A stretch of 43,904 bases of DNA from Rhodobacteraceae bacterium HTCC2083. Lineage in GTDB: Bacteria > Pseudomonadota > Alphaproteobacteria > Rhodobacterales > Rhodobacteraceae. The stretch covers positions 1 to 43,904 of the forward strand of contig DS995277.1 of NCBI GenBank assembly GCA_000156115.1, given 5' to 3'. A program made the position numbers and the translations under genes. Under the pieces are notes generated by a model. It saw only the letters and a list, made by a program, of their open reading frames with translations. It was not told the origin of the DNA and did not search any database. Below, in pieces: positions 1 through 8,757 of the stretch (its first letter is position 1; each line of letters begins with the position of its first letter).

Positions 1-1
1 C

Positions 2-745
2 CTCTCGCAGTTGTGCCGCATCGCAAAACGAGACAAGGCAACGACCTATCGTCATCTTCAGGCGCTTGAAGTCACAGGCTTTATTGAGCAAAATTCAGCT
101 ACCAAACACTATCGGCTTGGCCCTGCGGTGTTACAGCTTGCCGAGATCCGCGAAGCAACTGTACCGCGCAAATCCAGCGCTGAAGACCCCTTGTTTGACC
201 TCGCAAGTGCCACGGGTGAGACGGCGCATGTTACCGTGCTTTCTGGAACAAAGGTCTACGGTCTGGCGTCCTGCGAATCTCCCCGTCATGGCACACGTGC
301 GATCATCGACATTGACGTGTTTCCGCTACATGCCACTGCGTCCGGCCTGTGCGCTCTCGCTTTTGGTCCTAAATATCTGATGGAGGCTGGGCTTGCTGAC
401 CTTACCTCTTTTACGCAAAAGACAGCGACAACACCGCAGATGTTGAGAGAGACAATCCAAGCCATCCGACAAACTGGCTTCGGGGGCGCAAGGCACACTT
501 ATGAGGCCGAGGTTGTGGGTCTCTCCACACCCCTATTCGACCAAACAGGACAATTTGCAGGTGCGGTTTCAGTTGCAAGCGTCGCGACGCGGTTCACACC
601 CGCTCTGGAGCACTGAATCAAAGAACATCTAATGATTGCAAGTCGCGATATCACTCGCAATTGGGGCGGCTTCATCCCTTCTGACATCGAAGGCCTTTGG
701 GTCAAAACATTCACCTCGCCGCGTGCATTGGAATCCACATCATGA
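2..745 (+). pseudogene. IclR-family regulator, 5' end off window, in-frame TGA
   Basis: An IclR-type transcriptional regulator whose start lies left of the window. The visible part opens inside the DNA-binding helix-turn-helix (KATTYRHLQALEVTGFIEQ) and continues through the effector-binding domain (GETAHVTVLSG, HATASGLCALAF). The frame meets TGA at 614-616, after the residues TPALEH. The same frame then reads on without a break for 42 codons with a typical IclR tail (ASRDITRNWGG, IPSDIEGLW) and stops with TGA at 743-745, which overlaps the next start as ATGA. So the gene probably ended at 745 and TGA 614 replaces a sense codon, perhaps CGA (Arg). A 204-codon truncated product could still be made, but loss of the last helices makes function doubtful. 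A sequencing error is the alternative. It probably controlled the operon downstream. Confidence 0.8.
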
Positions 746-2121
746 AAGATTCAAACTTCCTTAAAGAAAACAACGGTCGCCTGATGTGGCACCCTATGAC
801 GTCGCCCAAAGACAGCATTGATAATCCTCCGAAAATCATCACAGGCTCAGGCGGTGTGACAATCACTGATATCGACGGGCATTCTGTTGTCGATGGCGTT
901 GGTGGTCTGTGGAACGTCAACCTTGGGTATTCATGCCAACCTGTAAAAGACGCGATGGCGGCGCAGCTTGATAAGTTACCCTATTATTCCACCTTCCGCG
1001 GCACATCCAACGATGTTGCGATTGAGCTGTCTTTTAAATTGTCCGAGTTCTTTGAACCCGATGGCATGTCGCGCGCGTTCTTCACGTCTGGTGGATCGGA
1101 TTCGGTAGAGAGCGCCCTGCGCCTTGCCCGTCAGTATCATAAATTGCGCGGCGAAGAGGGTCGCACGAAGTTTCTGAGCCTCAAGAAAGGTTACCACGGC
1201 ACGCATATCGGTGGCGCATCCGTAAATGGTAACGCGAACTTCCGCACCGCCTACGAGCCGCTTTTGCCCGGCTGTTTCCACATTCCCGCACCTTACACGT
1301 ACCGCAATCCGTTCAATGAGACCGATCCCGAAAAGCTCGCGCAGTTTTGCGTGCAAGCGTTGGAAGATGAAATCGCATTCCAAGGAGCGGGTACGATTGC
1401 TGCGATGATCATGGAGCCTATTCTCGGCGCGGGCGGTGTTATCCCACCGCATAAATCTTTCGCACCGATGGTGCAGGAGATTTGTAATCGGAATGGCATT
1501 TTGTTGATTACTGACGAAGTCATCACGGCCTACGGGCGCACGGGAGCGTGGTCTGGTGCTCGCCTTTGGGGCATCCAACCTGACATGATGTGCACTGCCA
1601 AAGCGATCACCAACGGATATTTCCCGTTTGGTGCCTTGATGCTTGGTCACCGCGTTGTGGAGGTGTTTGAAAACAACCCTGCCGCAAAGATCGGCCATGG
1701 CTACACTTACTCGGGTCACCCGGTTGGGGCTGCTGCTGCTCTAGCCTGTCTAAAAGAAACCAAACGTTTGAACGTGATTGAAAATGCTGCTGCACGCGGA
1801 ACGCAACTGTTTGAAGGTGCACAGGCGCTGATGGGGAAATATGAGATCATTGGGGATGTGCGGGGCGGCCACGGTCTTATGACCGCGCTGGAAATGGTCA
1901 GTGATCGCGCCACCAAAAAGCCGATTGATGCGGGTACGGCACAGACCGTCCAAGACGTCACTTACGACAATGGCGCGATGGTGCGCATCTCCGGACCGAA
2001 CCTGATCTTGTCGCCCCCTCTCGTGCTGACTGAAGACGACGTTACCATCATGTTGAACGCCATCGACGCGGGCTTTGCGGCGGCCACGAAAAGCCAAGCT
2101 AAATCACAAACACTGGAATAG
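742..2121 (+). CDS. Class III (omega-amino acid) aminotransferase, PLP-dependent
   Basis: A 459-residue fold-type I aminotransferase of class III, expected in the cytoplasm, moving an amino group from an omega-amino acid or amine to pyruvate or a 2-oxo acid. Visible motifs are the cofactor phosphate loop SGGSDSVESA (about 116-125), YHGTHIGG (151-158), the Asp that holds the pyridine nitrogen in ITDEV (Asp258), and the Schiff-base Lys in TAKAITNG (Lys287). ATG 742 was chosen because it gives the usual MWHPMTSP-type N-terminus and overlaps the reconstructed IclR stop (ATGA). An upstream in-frame start at 697 would add residues unlike the family. It leads a same-strand run of four metabolic genes. 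The exact substrate cannot be read from the sequence; beta-alanine, taurine or putrescine-type amines are all possible. Confidence 0.87.
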   Translation: MKDSNFLKENNGRLMWHPMTSPKDSIDNPPKIITGSGGVTITDIDGHSVVDGVGGLWNVNLGYSCQPVKDAMAAQLDKLPYYSTFRGTSNDVAIELSFKLSEFFEPDGMSRAFFTSGGSDSVESALRLARQYHKLRGEEGRTKFLSLKKGYHGTHIGGASVNGNANFRTAYEPLLPGCFHIPAPYTYRNPFNETDPEKLAQFCVQALEDEIAFQGAGTIAAMIMEPILGAGGVIPPHKSFAPMVQEICNRNGILLITDEVITAYGRTGAWSGARLWGIQPDMMCTAKAITNGYFPFGALMLGHRVVEVFENNPAAKIGHGYTYSGHPVGAAAALACLKETKRLNVIENAAARGTQLFEGAQALMGKYEIIGDVRGGHGLMTALEMVSDRATKKPIDAGTAQTVQDVTYDNGAMVRISGPNLILSPPLVLTEDDVTIMLNAIDAGFAAATKSQAKSQTLE

Positions 2122-2160
2122 GTAATTGATCGTCGCTCACGATGATTTCTGGAGTGTACT

Positions 2161-3444
2161 ATGACCCGCACAACCCAACAGCTCCTTGCTGATCGCGCTC
2201 GTTTGATGGGACCCAATGTGTCGACGTTTTATGAGGAACCCGTACATTTTGTACGCGGCGAAGGTGTGTGGTTGTGGGATTCCGAGGGGCGCAAATATCT
2301 CGATTGCTACAATAATGTTCCGCATGTGGGCCATTGTAATCCACGCGTGGTTGAAGCGATTTGTCGCCAAGCGAGCACGCTCAATACGCATACGCGCTAT
2401 CTGCATGATGGCATTCTGGATTATATCGAAAGGCTGACGGCGACGATGGATCCATCGCTGGACACTGCGATTTTGACCTGTACCGGATCAGAAGCTAACG
2501 ACATTGCCTTGCGGATGGCCGAAGCAGTAACGGGCAAGCGCGGCATTATTGCGACGGATGCCACGTATCACGGCAACACATCGCTGGTCAGCCAATTGTC
2601 CAAGTCAAATATCCCAACCGTCGGCTTCGGTCTTGGGCAATATTTCCGCTTTGTGGATGCCCCCGACAGCTATCGCCATCCCGACCCTGATGGCACGATT
2701 TTCGCAGCGCACGTCGCGGATCAAATCGAAAGGCTTATTGAGGATGGCACAGGCTTTGCCGCCCTTGTCGTGTGCCCCTATTTCCTGAACGAAGGTTTCC
2801 CCGACATTCCAGATGGCTGGCTGAAACCTATCGCTGACGTTGTCCGTAAAGCCGGTGGAGTGTTGATCTGCGACGAAGTCCAATCGGGCTTTGGGCGGAC
2901 TGGCACACATCTTTGGGCGCATGAGAAAATGGGCGTTGTTCCTGACATCATGGTGCTGGGCAAACCGATGGCCAACGGCCATCCCGTGGGCGGTGTTGTT
3001 GCGAGTCGTGATATCGTTGCGGCCTTCCGTAAAGGGTATCGCTATTTTAATACCTTTGGTGGTAACCCCGTCTCTTGCGCGGCAGCCATGGCGGTGCTTG
3101 AGGAAATCGAGGTGCAAAACCTGCAGGCCAATGCCAAACGTGTTGGCGATCACGCCCGCAAAAGGATGACTGCGCTGGCTGCAAAACATGGCATCATAGG
3201 TGATGTGCGCGGCTCGGGCCTGATCTTTGGGGCTGAACTTGTGAAGGAGCACACGAACAAGACCCCCGCCAGCGATGTGACCGACCGCGTCATCAACACG
3301 ATGCGCGCGCGTGGGATTATCCATTCCAAATTGGGCCGCCACAAAAACACGCTCAAAATTCGCCCACCTATGCCTTTCTCGATTGAGAATGCAGATCTAT
3401 TGTTCGACACGCTTGATGACGTCCTCTCCGAGGCAACGCAATGA
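2161..3444 (+). CDS. Class III aminotransferase-fold enzyme, possible phospho-lyase (AGXT2L-like)
   Basis: A 427-residue class III PLP enzyme, only distantly similar to its upstream neighbour. Motifs are CTGSEANDIALRMA (about 107-120), ATYHGNT (134-140), ICDEVQSGFGRTG (Asp238) and the PLP lysine in VLGKPMANGHP (Lys268). The opening (FYEEPVHFVRGEGVWLWD, then CYNNVPHVGHCNP) recalls the AGXT2-like branch, which includes ethanolamine-phosphate and 5-phosphohydroxy-L-lysine phospho-lyases as well as true aminotransferases. The next gene, an APH-fold kinase, overlaps its stop as ATGA, which suggests the kinase product is its substrate. That would make this a phospho-lyase rather than a transaminase; this is inference. 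A good ribosome site (GGAG at 2151-2154) precedes ATG 2161. Confidence 0.85.
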   Translation: MTRTTQQLLADRARLMGPNVSTFYEEPVHFVRGEGVWLWDSEGRKYLDCYNNVPHVGHCNPRVVEAICRQASTLNTHTRYLHDGILDYIERLTATMDPSLDTAILTCTGSEANDIALRMAEAVTGKRGIIATDATYHGNTSLVSQLSKSNIPTVGFGLGQYFRFVDAPDSYRHPDPDGTIFAAHVADQIERLIEDGTGFAALVVCPYFLNEGFPDIPDGWLKPIADVVRKAGGVLICDEVQSGFGRTGTHLWAHEKMGVVPDIMVLGKPMANGHPVGGVVASRDIVAAFRKGYRYFNTFGGNPVSCAAAMAVLEEIEVQNLQANAKRVGDHARKRMTALAAKHGIIGDVRGSGLIFGAELVKEHTNKTPASDVTDRVINTMRARGIIHSKLGRHKNTLKIRPPMPFSIENADLLFDTLDDVLSEATQ

Positions 3445-4373
3445 GTGCGATTGTCGATAAAGCCTTGCAACTTTGGGGTCTGTCAGACGCGTGCTACACA
3501 CTTGTCGCTGCACGTGAGAACGCGGTGTATAAAGTAACGACGCCTTCAAAGACCTACGCTTTGCGTTTGCATCGGCGAGACTATCGCACCGATGCCGAGC
3601 TGGCATCAGAACTCCAATGGATGAACGCGATCCGCATTGGCGGTTTAAGCGTCCCCTCTCCGATCCACTCTACCTCGGGTGCCGTCATCCAGGTGATTGA
3701 TGGTGTCCAAGTTGATGTACTCGACTGGCTTTCGGGTGAAACGCTTGATGTCGTTTTAGAGCAATCCAAACCCGTAAAACGCGCTGCGTTGTTTCATATG
3801 CTTGGGCAAAACATGGCACGGTTTCATAATATTTGCGATGCTTGGCAGCAACCGGATGGCTTTACCCGCTGCGCTTGGGACAGTGAGGGTTTGTTGGGTG
3901 ATGCGCCACTTTGGGATAGATTTTGGGAAAACTCTGGCCTGTCATTAGAAGATCGCGCGCTGCTCGCTACATTTCGTCAAAAGGCCCGCGAAGAACTGAC
4001 AACGCGTAAAAATGAGCTAGATCACGGCTTGATTCATGCTGATTTTGTGGCGGTGAATGTTATGGTTAGTGAAACAGGACTGCACTTCATCGATTTTGAT
4101 GATGGCGGGTTTGGCTATCGTGTTTTTGAGCTTGCGACGACGCTGCTAAAACACATAGACGCGCCCGATTTTACCGACCTAAAGCAGGCGCTTATCAACG
4201 GATATACGAATATCCGACCTATTGATTTTGGCACTTTTGATTTGTTCATGGCACTACGGGCCACGACATATGTTGGATGGAATATCACGCGAATGGATGA
4301 AGACGGTGGCACCACTCGCAACACGCGGTTCATAAAGACTGCAACAAAACTCGCTGCAAACTACATCGGCTAA
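3441..4373 (+). CDS. APH-fold small-molecule kinase, hydroxylysine/homoserine-kinase-like
   Basis: A 310-residue protein of the aminoglycoside phosphotransferase / homoserine kinase II fold. The catalytic loop is HGLIHADFVAVNV, giving the Brenner pattern H199-x-D201-x4-N206, and the metal-binding motif is HFIDFDDGG (Asp218). The N-lobe carries an invariant-Lys-like stretch (TYALRLHRRD). It starts inside the stop of the aminotransferase-fold gene (ATGA, 3441-3444), so the two are probably co-translated. Hydroxylysine kinase (AGPHD1/HYKK) belongs to this fold and in animals works directly before an AGXT2L phospho-lyase, so the pair may phosphorylate and then eliminate an amino alcohol such as hydroxylysine. 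An antibiotic-resistance role is unlikely in this catabolic operon. Confidence 0.78.
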   Translation: MSAIVDKALQLWGLSDACYTLVAARENAVYKVTTPSKTYALRLHRRDYRTDAELASELQWMNAIRIGGLSVPSPIHSTSGAVIQVIDGVQVDVLDWLSGETLDVVLEQSKPVKRAALFHMLGQNMARFHNICDAWQQPDGFTRCAWDSEGLLGDAPLWDRFWENSGLSLEDRALLATFRQKAREELTTRKNELDHGLIHADFVAVNVMVSETGLHFIDFDDGGFGYRVFELATTLLKHIDAPDFTDLKQALINGYTNIRPIDFGTFDLFMALRATTYVGWNITRMDEDGGTTRNTRFIKTATKLAANYIG

Positions 4374-4401
4374 CAGAACAGTTTTCGAAAAGAGGCTTAC
4401 A

Positions 4402-6336
4402 ATGCAATTTCATCTCAATGGGTTCAAACCGGGTAACTATCAGGTCCCAGATTCGGCGCGCAAAGCCTATCCCATTCCGCCTATCGAAGATTTGCCCACA
4501 GAGGTGGACGTGCTGGTCGTTGGCACTGGTCCTGCAGGCCTGACCATGGCGCGGCAGATGTCAGAGTTCAGCGATGTTAAAACTTGTATCGTGGATATGG
4601 CCGAAGGCCCTTTGCTTTTCGGGCGCGCGGATGGCATTTCCTGTCGTACGATCGAAATCATGGAAGCTTTTAACAGTGCTGAAATGGTTGAAAAAGAAAC
4701 CTACAAGCTGATGCAGAACACGTTCTGGGAGCCGGACACAGCCAATCCGAACAACATCAAACGTAAATACAAGATCGCCGACGCGCGTCTTGGCATGTCG
4801 GAATTCAAGCACGGCATCGTTAATCAGGCGCGTTTGCATGAGCTTCTGCTTAACGGGATGGCGAACACGATGACCAACTTGCGCCCTCATTACAGCCGCG
4901 AATTGCTTGATCTGGAGATTGATGAAACCCTCACGCAAGACCTTGATGCGCATCCTATCACAGCGACGTTCAAGCGGGTTGATGACGCAGGCGACGGCAA
5001 GATCGAAACAGTTAAAGCGCGCTTTGCTGTTGGGGCTGATGGTGGACGCAGTCGCGTGCGCAAAAGTCTCGGTATTGCACTTGAGGGGGACAGCGCCGAC
5101 AAAGCTTGGGGCGTGATGGATATCCTGCTCAACACGGATTTCCCCGACATCCGCGTTAAAAGTTTTATCCAGTCCAAAGACCATGGCGCAGTCATGACGA
5201 TCCCGCGTGAAGGCGGATATCTCATCCGCTTTTATGTTGAGCTTGATCTGATCGACAAAGACAAGCGCGCGACAGATATCAAATTGACTGAGACCGATAT
5301 CATTGCGAAGGCGCAAAAGATTTTTCATCCCTACACTTTGGACGTGAAAGAAGTGGCATGGTGGTCGATCTATTCTGTGGGTCAACGTCTTGCGGATCGG
5401 TTTGATAACCGCGCCGCAGAGAGTGGAGATGACATCATCCCGCGTGCTTTCGTCGCCGGTGATGCCTGCCATACACACAGTCCCAAAGGTGGTTGGGGTT
5501 TGAACACGTCCCTACCAGATACCTTCAACCTCGGCTGGAAAATGGCCGCCGTTCTGCAAGGCAAAAGCAAACCTGCGTTGCTGGCGACTTACGCGACAGA
5601 GCGACGCAAAGTCGCAAACCAACTGATCAACGCAGATAAGGAACTGTCACGCATCGTTGCGACGCGACCCACCGCAGGTGATGGATCTGCAAAGGCAGAG
5701 GTCGACACAGCCAAGATAGAAGCCTTCATGAAACGCCAAAGTGGCTTTGTCAGCGGAACCTCTATCGAATATTTCCCCTCCTACATTTGCACCGCACAAG
5801 AAAACCAAGACCTCGCAGCGGGTTACAAAATAGGTCAACGCTTCCACTCCGCAGAGGCCAACCGCATCGCTGATGGCGGAATCCAGCACCTGGGCCATCT
5901 CGTCAAAGCAGACGGACGCTGGCGCATTTTCGTGTTCGGCGGGGCGCAAGATCCAACACAGACTTCTTCCAACGCCTATCAACTCGCCGAGTTTCTGGCG
6001 AAAGACCCTGCATCGCCAGTGCAAAAATATACGCCAAAAGGCGCAGATATAGATGCGGTTATCGACACCTATGCCGTCTTCCAGCAACACGACTTATCCA
6101 TGCACGATCTGCACGGCTACCTATGGCCCGCAAAGGGCAAATATGGCTTGCATGACTATGAAAAAGTGTTCCAGCCACAAGAAGACAACAACATCTATGT
6201 TCTTCGCGGTATTGATCGACACTCAGGGTGTATTGTGATCGTCAGACCGGATCAACATATAGCCTCGATCTTGCCGATCACGGCACATGCAGAGCTCTCA
6301 AAGTTCTTTGATGTCTTCATGATTGAGCAGACCTAA
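4402..6336 (+). CDS. FAD-dependent aromatic monooxygenase (phenol / 3-hydroxybenzoate hydroxylase type)
   Basis: A 644-residue class A flavoprotein monooxygenase, similar in length and layout to phenol 2-monooxygenase and 3-hydroxybenzoate 4-monooxygenase (MobA). The N-terminal dinucleotide fold shows VVGTGPAGL (Gly41-x-Gly43-x2-Gly46), the NAD(P)H/FAD motif GADGGRSRVR lies at 211-220, and the FAD ribityl motif GDACHTHSP at 353-361. A thioredoxin-like C-terminal domain (about 490-644) completes the family shape. It would hydroxylate a phenolic ring using NAD(P)H and oxygen. AGAGG at 4391-4395 precedes ATG 4402. The region after the ribityl motif reads KGGWGLNTS where relatives usually have KAGQGMN, so the substrate or product may differ. 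Its 3' end overlaps that of the convergent tetR gene by three bases. Confidence 0.85.
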   Translation: MQFHLNGFKPGNYQVPDSARKAYPIPPIEDLPTEVDVLVVGTGPAGLTMARQMSEFSDVKTCIVDMAEGPLLFGRADGISCRTIEIMEAFNSAEMVEKETYKLMQNTFWEPDTANPNNIKRKYKIADARLGMSEFKHGIVNQARLHELLLNGMANTMTNLRPHYSRELLDLEIDETLTQDLDAHPITATFKRVDDAGDGKIETVKARFAVGADGGRSRVRKSLGIALEGDSADKAWGVMDILLNTDFPDIRVKSFIQSKDHGAVMTIPREGGYLIRFYVELDLIDKDKRATDIKLTETDIIAKAQKIFHPYTLDVKEVAWWSIYSVGQRLADRFDNRAAESGDDIIPRAFVAGDACHTHSPKGGWGLNTSLPDTFNLGWKMAAVLQGKSKPALLATYATERRKVANQLINADKELSRIVATRPTAGDGSAKAEVDTAKIEAFMKRQSGFVSGTSIEYFPSYICTAQENQDLAAGYKIGQRFHSAEANRIADGGIQHLGHLVKADGRWRIFVFGGAQDPTQTSSNAYQLAEFLAKDPASPVQKYTPKGADIDAVIDTYAVFQQHDLSMHDLHGYLWPAKGKYGLHDYEKVFQPQEDNNIYVLRGIDRHSGCIVIVRPDQHIASILPITAHAELSKFFDVFMIEQT

Positions 6337-6926
6337 GCCGAAGTGCGCCCCAACACGAGTGCGGTCACATGCTCTGCGTATCGCGTGCGATCCACCTGCG
6401 TTGCGTTGCGGTTCCACATGTAAAACCAGTTCAGCATGCCAAAGACAGACATTGTTGTCGCTTTCAATCCGGCTTTGGTGCCGACCAAATTCGGGGGAGC
6501 GCAAAACCTTAGAATGTCCCCCAATTGCACGACCATATCGCGTTGATAGGACTTTAAGATCTCTTGCTCTTTACAGCCCAGACTGGCGATACCGTCAGTC
6601 TGGATCTGATGTTCTGCGTCCATCCCCTCATAGGCCAACAAGGTTTCATTAACAAAACGCAACAGTTGCGACGCTGGGTTCTCACCCTGCCTATCAAGCT
6701 GCGCCAAACGATCCCGCAAGGTGCGCAGATAACTATCGAGGATATCAAACACCAACGCGTCTTTGCTGTCATAATAGTGATAAATATTCGCCTTGGAGAT
6801 GCCGCAGGCCTCCGCCACTTGCGCCATAGACGCGCGCGCAATACCGCCATCGGCGAACACGCGCGCGGCAATGCGCAGAATATGCGCGCGCTTCTCACTG
6901 TGATCTTTAGCTATAGGGCGGGCCAT
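6333..6926 (-). CDS. TetR/AcrR-family transcriptional regulator of the paa genes
   Basis: A 197-residue TetR-family repressor. The N-terminal helix-turn-helix is plain: ILRIAARVFADGGIARASM, then VAEACGISKANIYHYYDSK (about 35-53). The C-terminal part is helical and probably binds an effector. It lies three bases after paaK on the same strand, in the order paaI-paaK-tetR, so it most likely controls the phenylacetate genes and responds to an aryl-CoA such as phenylacetyl-CoA. That role is inferred from position only. Its target may be the divergent region 8666-8757. Its stop codon overlaps the stop of the convergent monooxygenase gene. Confidence 0.88.
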   Translation of the reverse strand: MARPIAKDHSEKRAHILRIAARVFADGGIARASMAQVAEACGISKANIYHYYDSKDALVFDILDSYLRTLRDRLAQLDRQGENPASQLLRFVNETLLAYEGMDAEHQIQTDGIASLGCKEQEILKSYQRDMVVQLGDILRFCAPPNLVGTKAGLKATTMSVFGMLNWFYMWNRNATQVDRTRYAEHVTALVLGRTSA

Positions 6927-6929
6927 GAT

Positions 6930-8234
6930 TTAAACGCGTTTGTCCACAACGCGCACAGCCTTGCCTTGCGAGCGCGCGACAGTGCCCGCATCGCCCACAT
7001 GCACCTCGGTGGAAACACCAACCATGTCTTTGATCCGCTTGGTGAGCACCCGCGCAGCTGCATCTTTGCTAGCCTCTGAATTTGCATCAGGCAGCATTTC
7101 AACATGCACACGCATCGCGTCCATGCGGCCGGATTTATACAGCTCGACCTGGAAATATGGACCAAGCCCGCCCGTCGCCATCACCTGTTCCTCAATCTGT
7201 GTCGGAAACACGTTCACGCCGCGCAGAATGATCATATCATCCGAGCGCCCAGTGATCTTGGAAATCCTGCGCATAGACCGCGCAGTGCCCGGCAAAAGCC
7301 GCGTCAGATCGCGGGTGCGGTAGCGGATAATCGGCATGCCTTCTTTTGTCAGCGTAGTGAAGACCAGCTCCCCCTCTTGCCCGTCGGGCAGCACCTCGCC
7401 CGTCACAGGATCAATGATCTCGGGGTAGAAATGATCCTCCCAAATGACAGGTCCGTCTTTGGTTTCGACACACTCATTTGCGACGCCTGGCCCCATCACT
7501 TCGGACAATCCATAGATGTCGACGGCATTGAGATCGAACGCCTCCTCAATTTCTGTGCGCATGGCTTCCGTCCAGGGTTCAGCGCCAAAGACCGCAATCT
7601 CCAAGGAGCTTTTGCGCGGATCGAGACCCGCCTTGTGAAACGCTTCTAAAATGTTGAGCATATAGGACGGCGTCACTAAAATCCCACGTGGCTTGAAATC
7701 ATTGATCAAGCCAACCTGCTTGTCCGTTTGACCGCCCCCCATAGGGATCACAGTCGCGCCCAAACGTTCGATCCCATAGTGCGCACCAAGGCCACCTGTG
7801 AACAAGCCATAGCCATAGGCGTTGTGGATTAGATCACCCTCGCGCAGCCCCGCCGCCCTTAAAGAGCGCGCAACAAGATCGGCCCAATTCGAAATATCAT
7901 TTGCGGTATAGCCGACAACGGTGGCCTTTCCCGTGGTGCCAGAAGATGCATGAATGCGCATGATATCCGTCCGCGGAACGGCGAACATCCCAAACGGATA
8001 ATTGTCGCGCAAATCGTCCTTCACAGTGAAGGGAAACTTCGCCAAATCACTCAGAGATTTCAAATCATCGGGATGCACACCCGCCGCGTCAAAGCGCTCC
8101 TTATACATCGCGACATTGTCATAGGCATGGCGCAAAGACCAACGCATCCGCTCCAGCTGGAGCACGCCAATCTCATTGCGGCTTGCAATCTCGATAGGGT
8201 CTAAAATAGCGGGGTCTGGAGTGAGTGTACTCAT
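6930..8234 (-). CDS. paaK: Phenylacetate-CoA ligase
   Basis: A 434-residue AMP-forming acyl-CoA ligase that makes phenylacetyl-CoA from phenylacetate, ATP and CoA, the entry step of the aerobic phenylacetate route. The ATP-binding P-loop SSGTTGKAT sits at about 97-105, followed by YGLFTGGLGAHYG and GATVIPMGGGQ typical of PaaK. The central YGLSEVMGPGVA and the C-terminal MIILRGVNVFPTQIEEQV give the substrate loop and the hinge to the mobile domain. The length equals that of known PaaK proteins (about 430-440). The start ATG overlaps the paaI stop (ATGA), so the two are translationally coupled. The ring-epoxidase genes paaABCDE and the beta-oxidation genes are not in this window. Confidence 0.94.
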   Translation of the reverse strand: MSTLTPDPAILDPIEIASRNEIGVLQLERMRWSLRHAYDNVAMYKERFDAAGVHPDDLKSLSDLAKFPFTVKDDLRDNYPFGMFAVPRTDIMRIHASSGTTGKATVVGYTANDISNWADLVARSLRAAGLREGDLIHNAYGYGLFTGGLGAHYGIERLGATVIPMGGGQTDKQVGLINDFKPRGILVTPSYMLNILEAFHKAGLDPRKSSLEIAVFGAEPWTEAMRTEIEEAFDLNAVDIYGLSEVMGPGVANECVETKDGPVIWEDHFYPEIIDPVTGEVLPDGQEGELVFTTLTKEGMPIIRYRTRDLTRLLPGTARSMRRISKITGRSDDMIILRGVNVFPTQIEEQVMATGGLGPYFQVELYKSGRMDAMRVHVEMLPDANSEASKDAAARVLTKRIKDMVGVSTEVHVGDAGTVARSQGKAVRVVDKRV

Positions 8235-8665
8235 GATGCTTCCTCGTCAAATAATTGGCCTTTTATCGCGCGCGACAAACCGCGCATCTCCGCGATCAAT
8301 GTCCCATCTTGGTTAACAACGCGCACATCATAAATGCCACTCCGCCCAGTTAGAGACACTTCGCGCGCGCTTGCGGTTAACACATCCCCAATCTGGCCTG
8401 GGGCGATAAACGTAATCATATTATTCTGCGCAACCGTATTTTGGTTGCGCGAATTGCAGGCGAACGCGAATGCCGTATCAGCAAGCGTGAAGATAACACC
8501 CCCATGGCAAATGTTATGCCCATTGCAATGATGCTCTTGCACACGCAACGACATGTACGCGCCGCTTTCAATGACCTCGCCGCGCTCAATACCCATCCAA
8601 TGAGACGCGTGATCATTGACCCATAGCGCATCACTCGATTTTTTGGCTCTGTCCTGTGGTTTCAT
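8231..8665 (-). CDS. paaI: Hydroxyphenylacetyl-CoA thioesterase PaaI
   Basis: A 144-residue hotdog-fold thioesterase that releases CoA from dead-end ring-hydroxylated phenylacetyl-CoA products, rescuing the CoA pool. The signature NGHNICHGGVIFTLADTAFA (about 48-67) holds the expected Asn48, His54 and Asp63; the Asp corresponds to the catalytic Asp61 of the E. coli enzyme. An in-frame start at 8713 would give 160 residues. ATG 8665 is preferred because a GGGG-type ribosome site lies just before it and the length then matches the family. The gene overlaps paaK by four bases and is read away from paaZ. Confidence 0.91.
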   Translation of the reverse strand: MKPQDRAKKSSDALWVNDHASHWMGIERGEVIESGAYMSLRVQEHHCNGHNICHGGVIFTLADTAFAFACNSRNQNTVAQNNMITFIAPGQIGDVLTASAREVSLTGRSGIYDVRVVNQDGTLIAEMRGLSRAIKGQLFDEEAS

Positions 8666-8757
8666 CGTCGTCCCCTGTTGCGCATTTAGATATGTCTTGC
8701 ATAAGCCGTCCAAGCGGTCAATTAATAACGCAAGTGTGTTTTCAAAGGAGCAAAGCT
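8666..8757. promoter_or_regulatory. Divergent paaI / paaZ promoter region
   Basis: The 92-bp gap between the divergent paaI and paaZ starts must hold both promoters. On the minus strand TTGACC (8715-8720) is a near-consensus -35 box, but I see no good -10 at 17 bp. On the plus strand a TTGCAT lies near 8696 with an AT-rich TTAATAA about 19 bp downstream. The ribosome site AAAGGAG ends eight bases before the paaZ ATG. This is the most likely target of the TetR regulator, but no clean operator palindrome stands out. Confidence 0.5.

Noticed and set aside
4198-4215. CGGATAT and ATATCCG half-sites inside the kinase gene, resembling the parS-like palindrome
   Set aside because: The halves are in the opposite order and differently spaced, so it is not a copy of the par palindrome.
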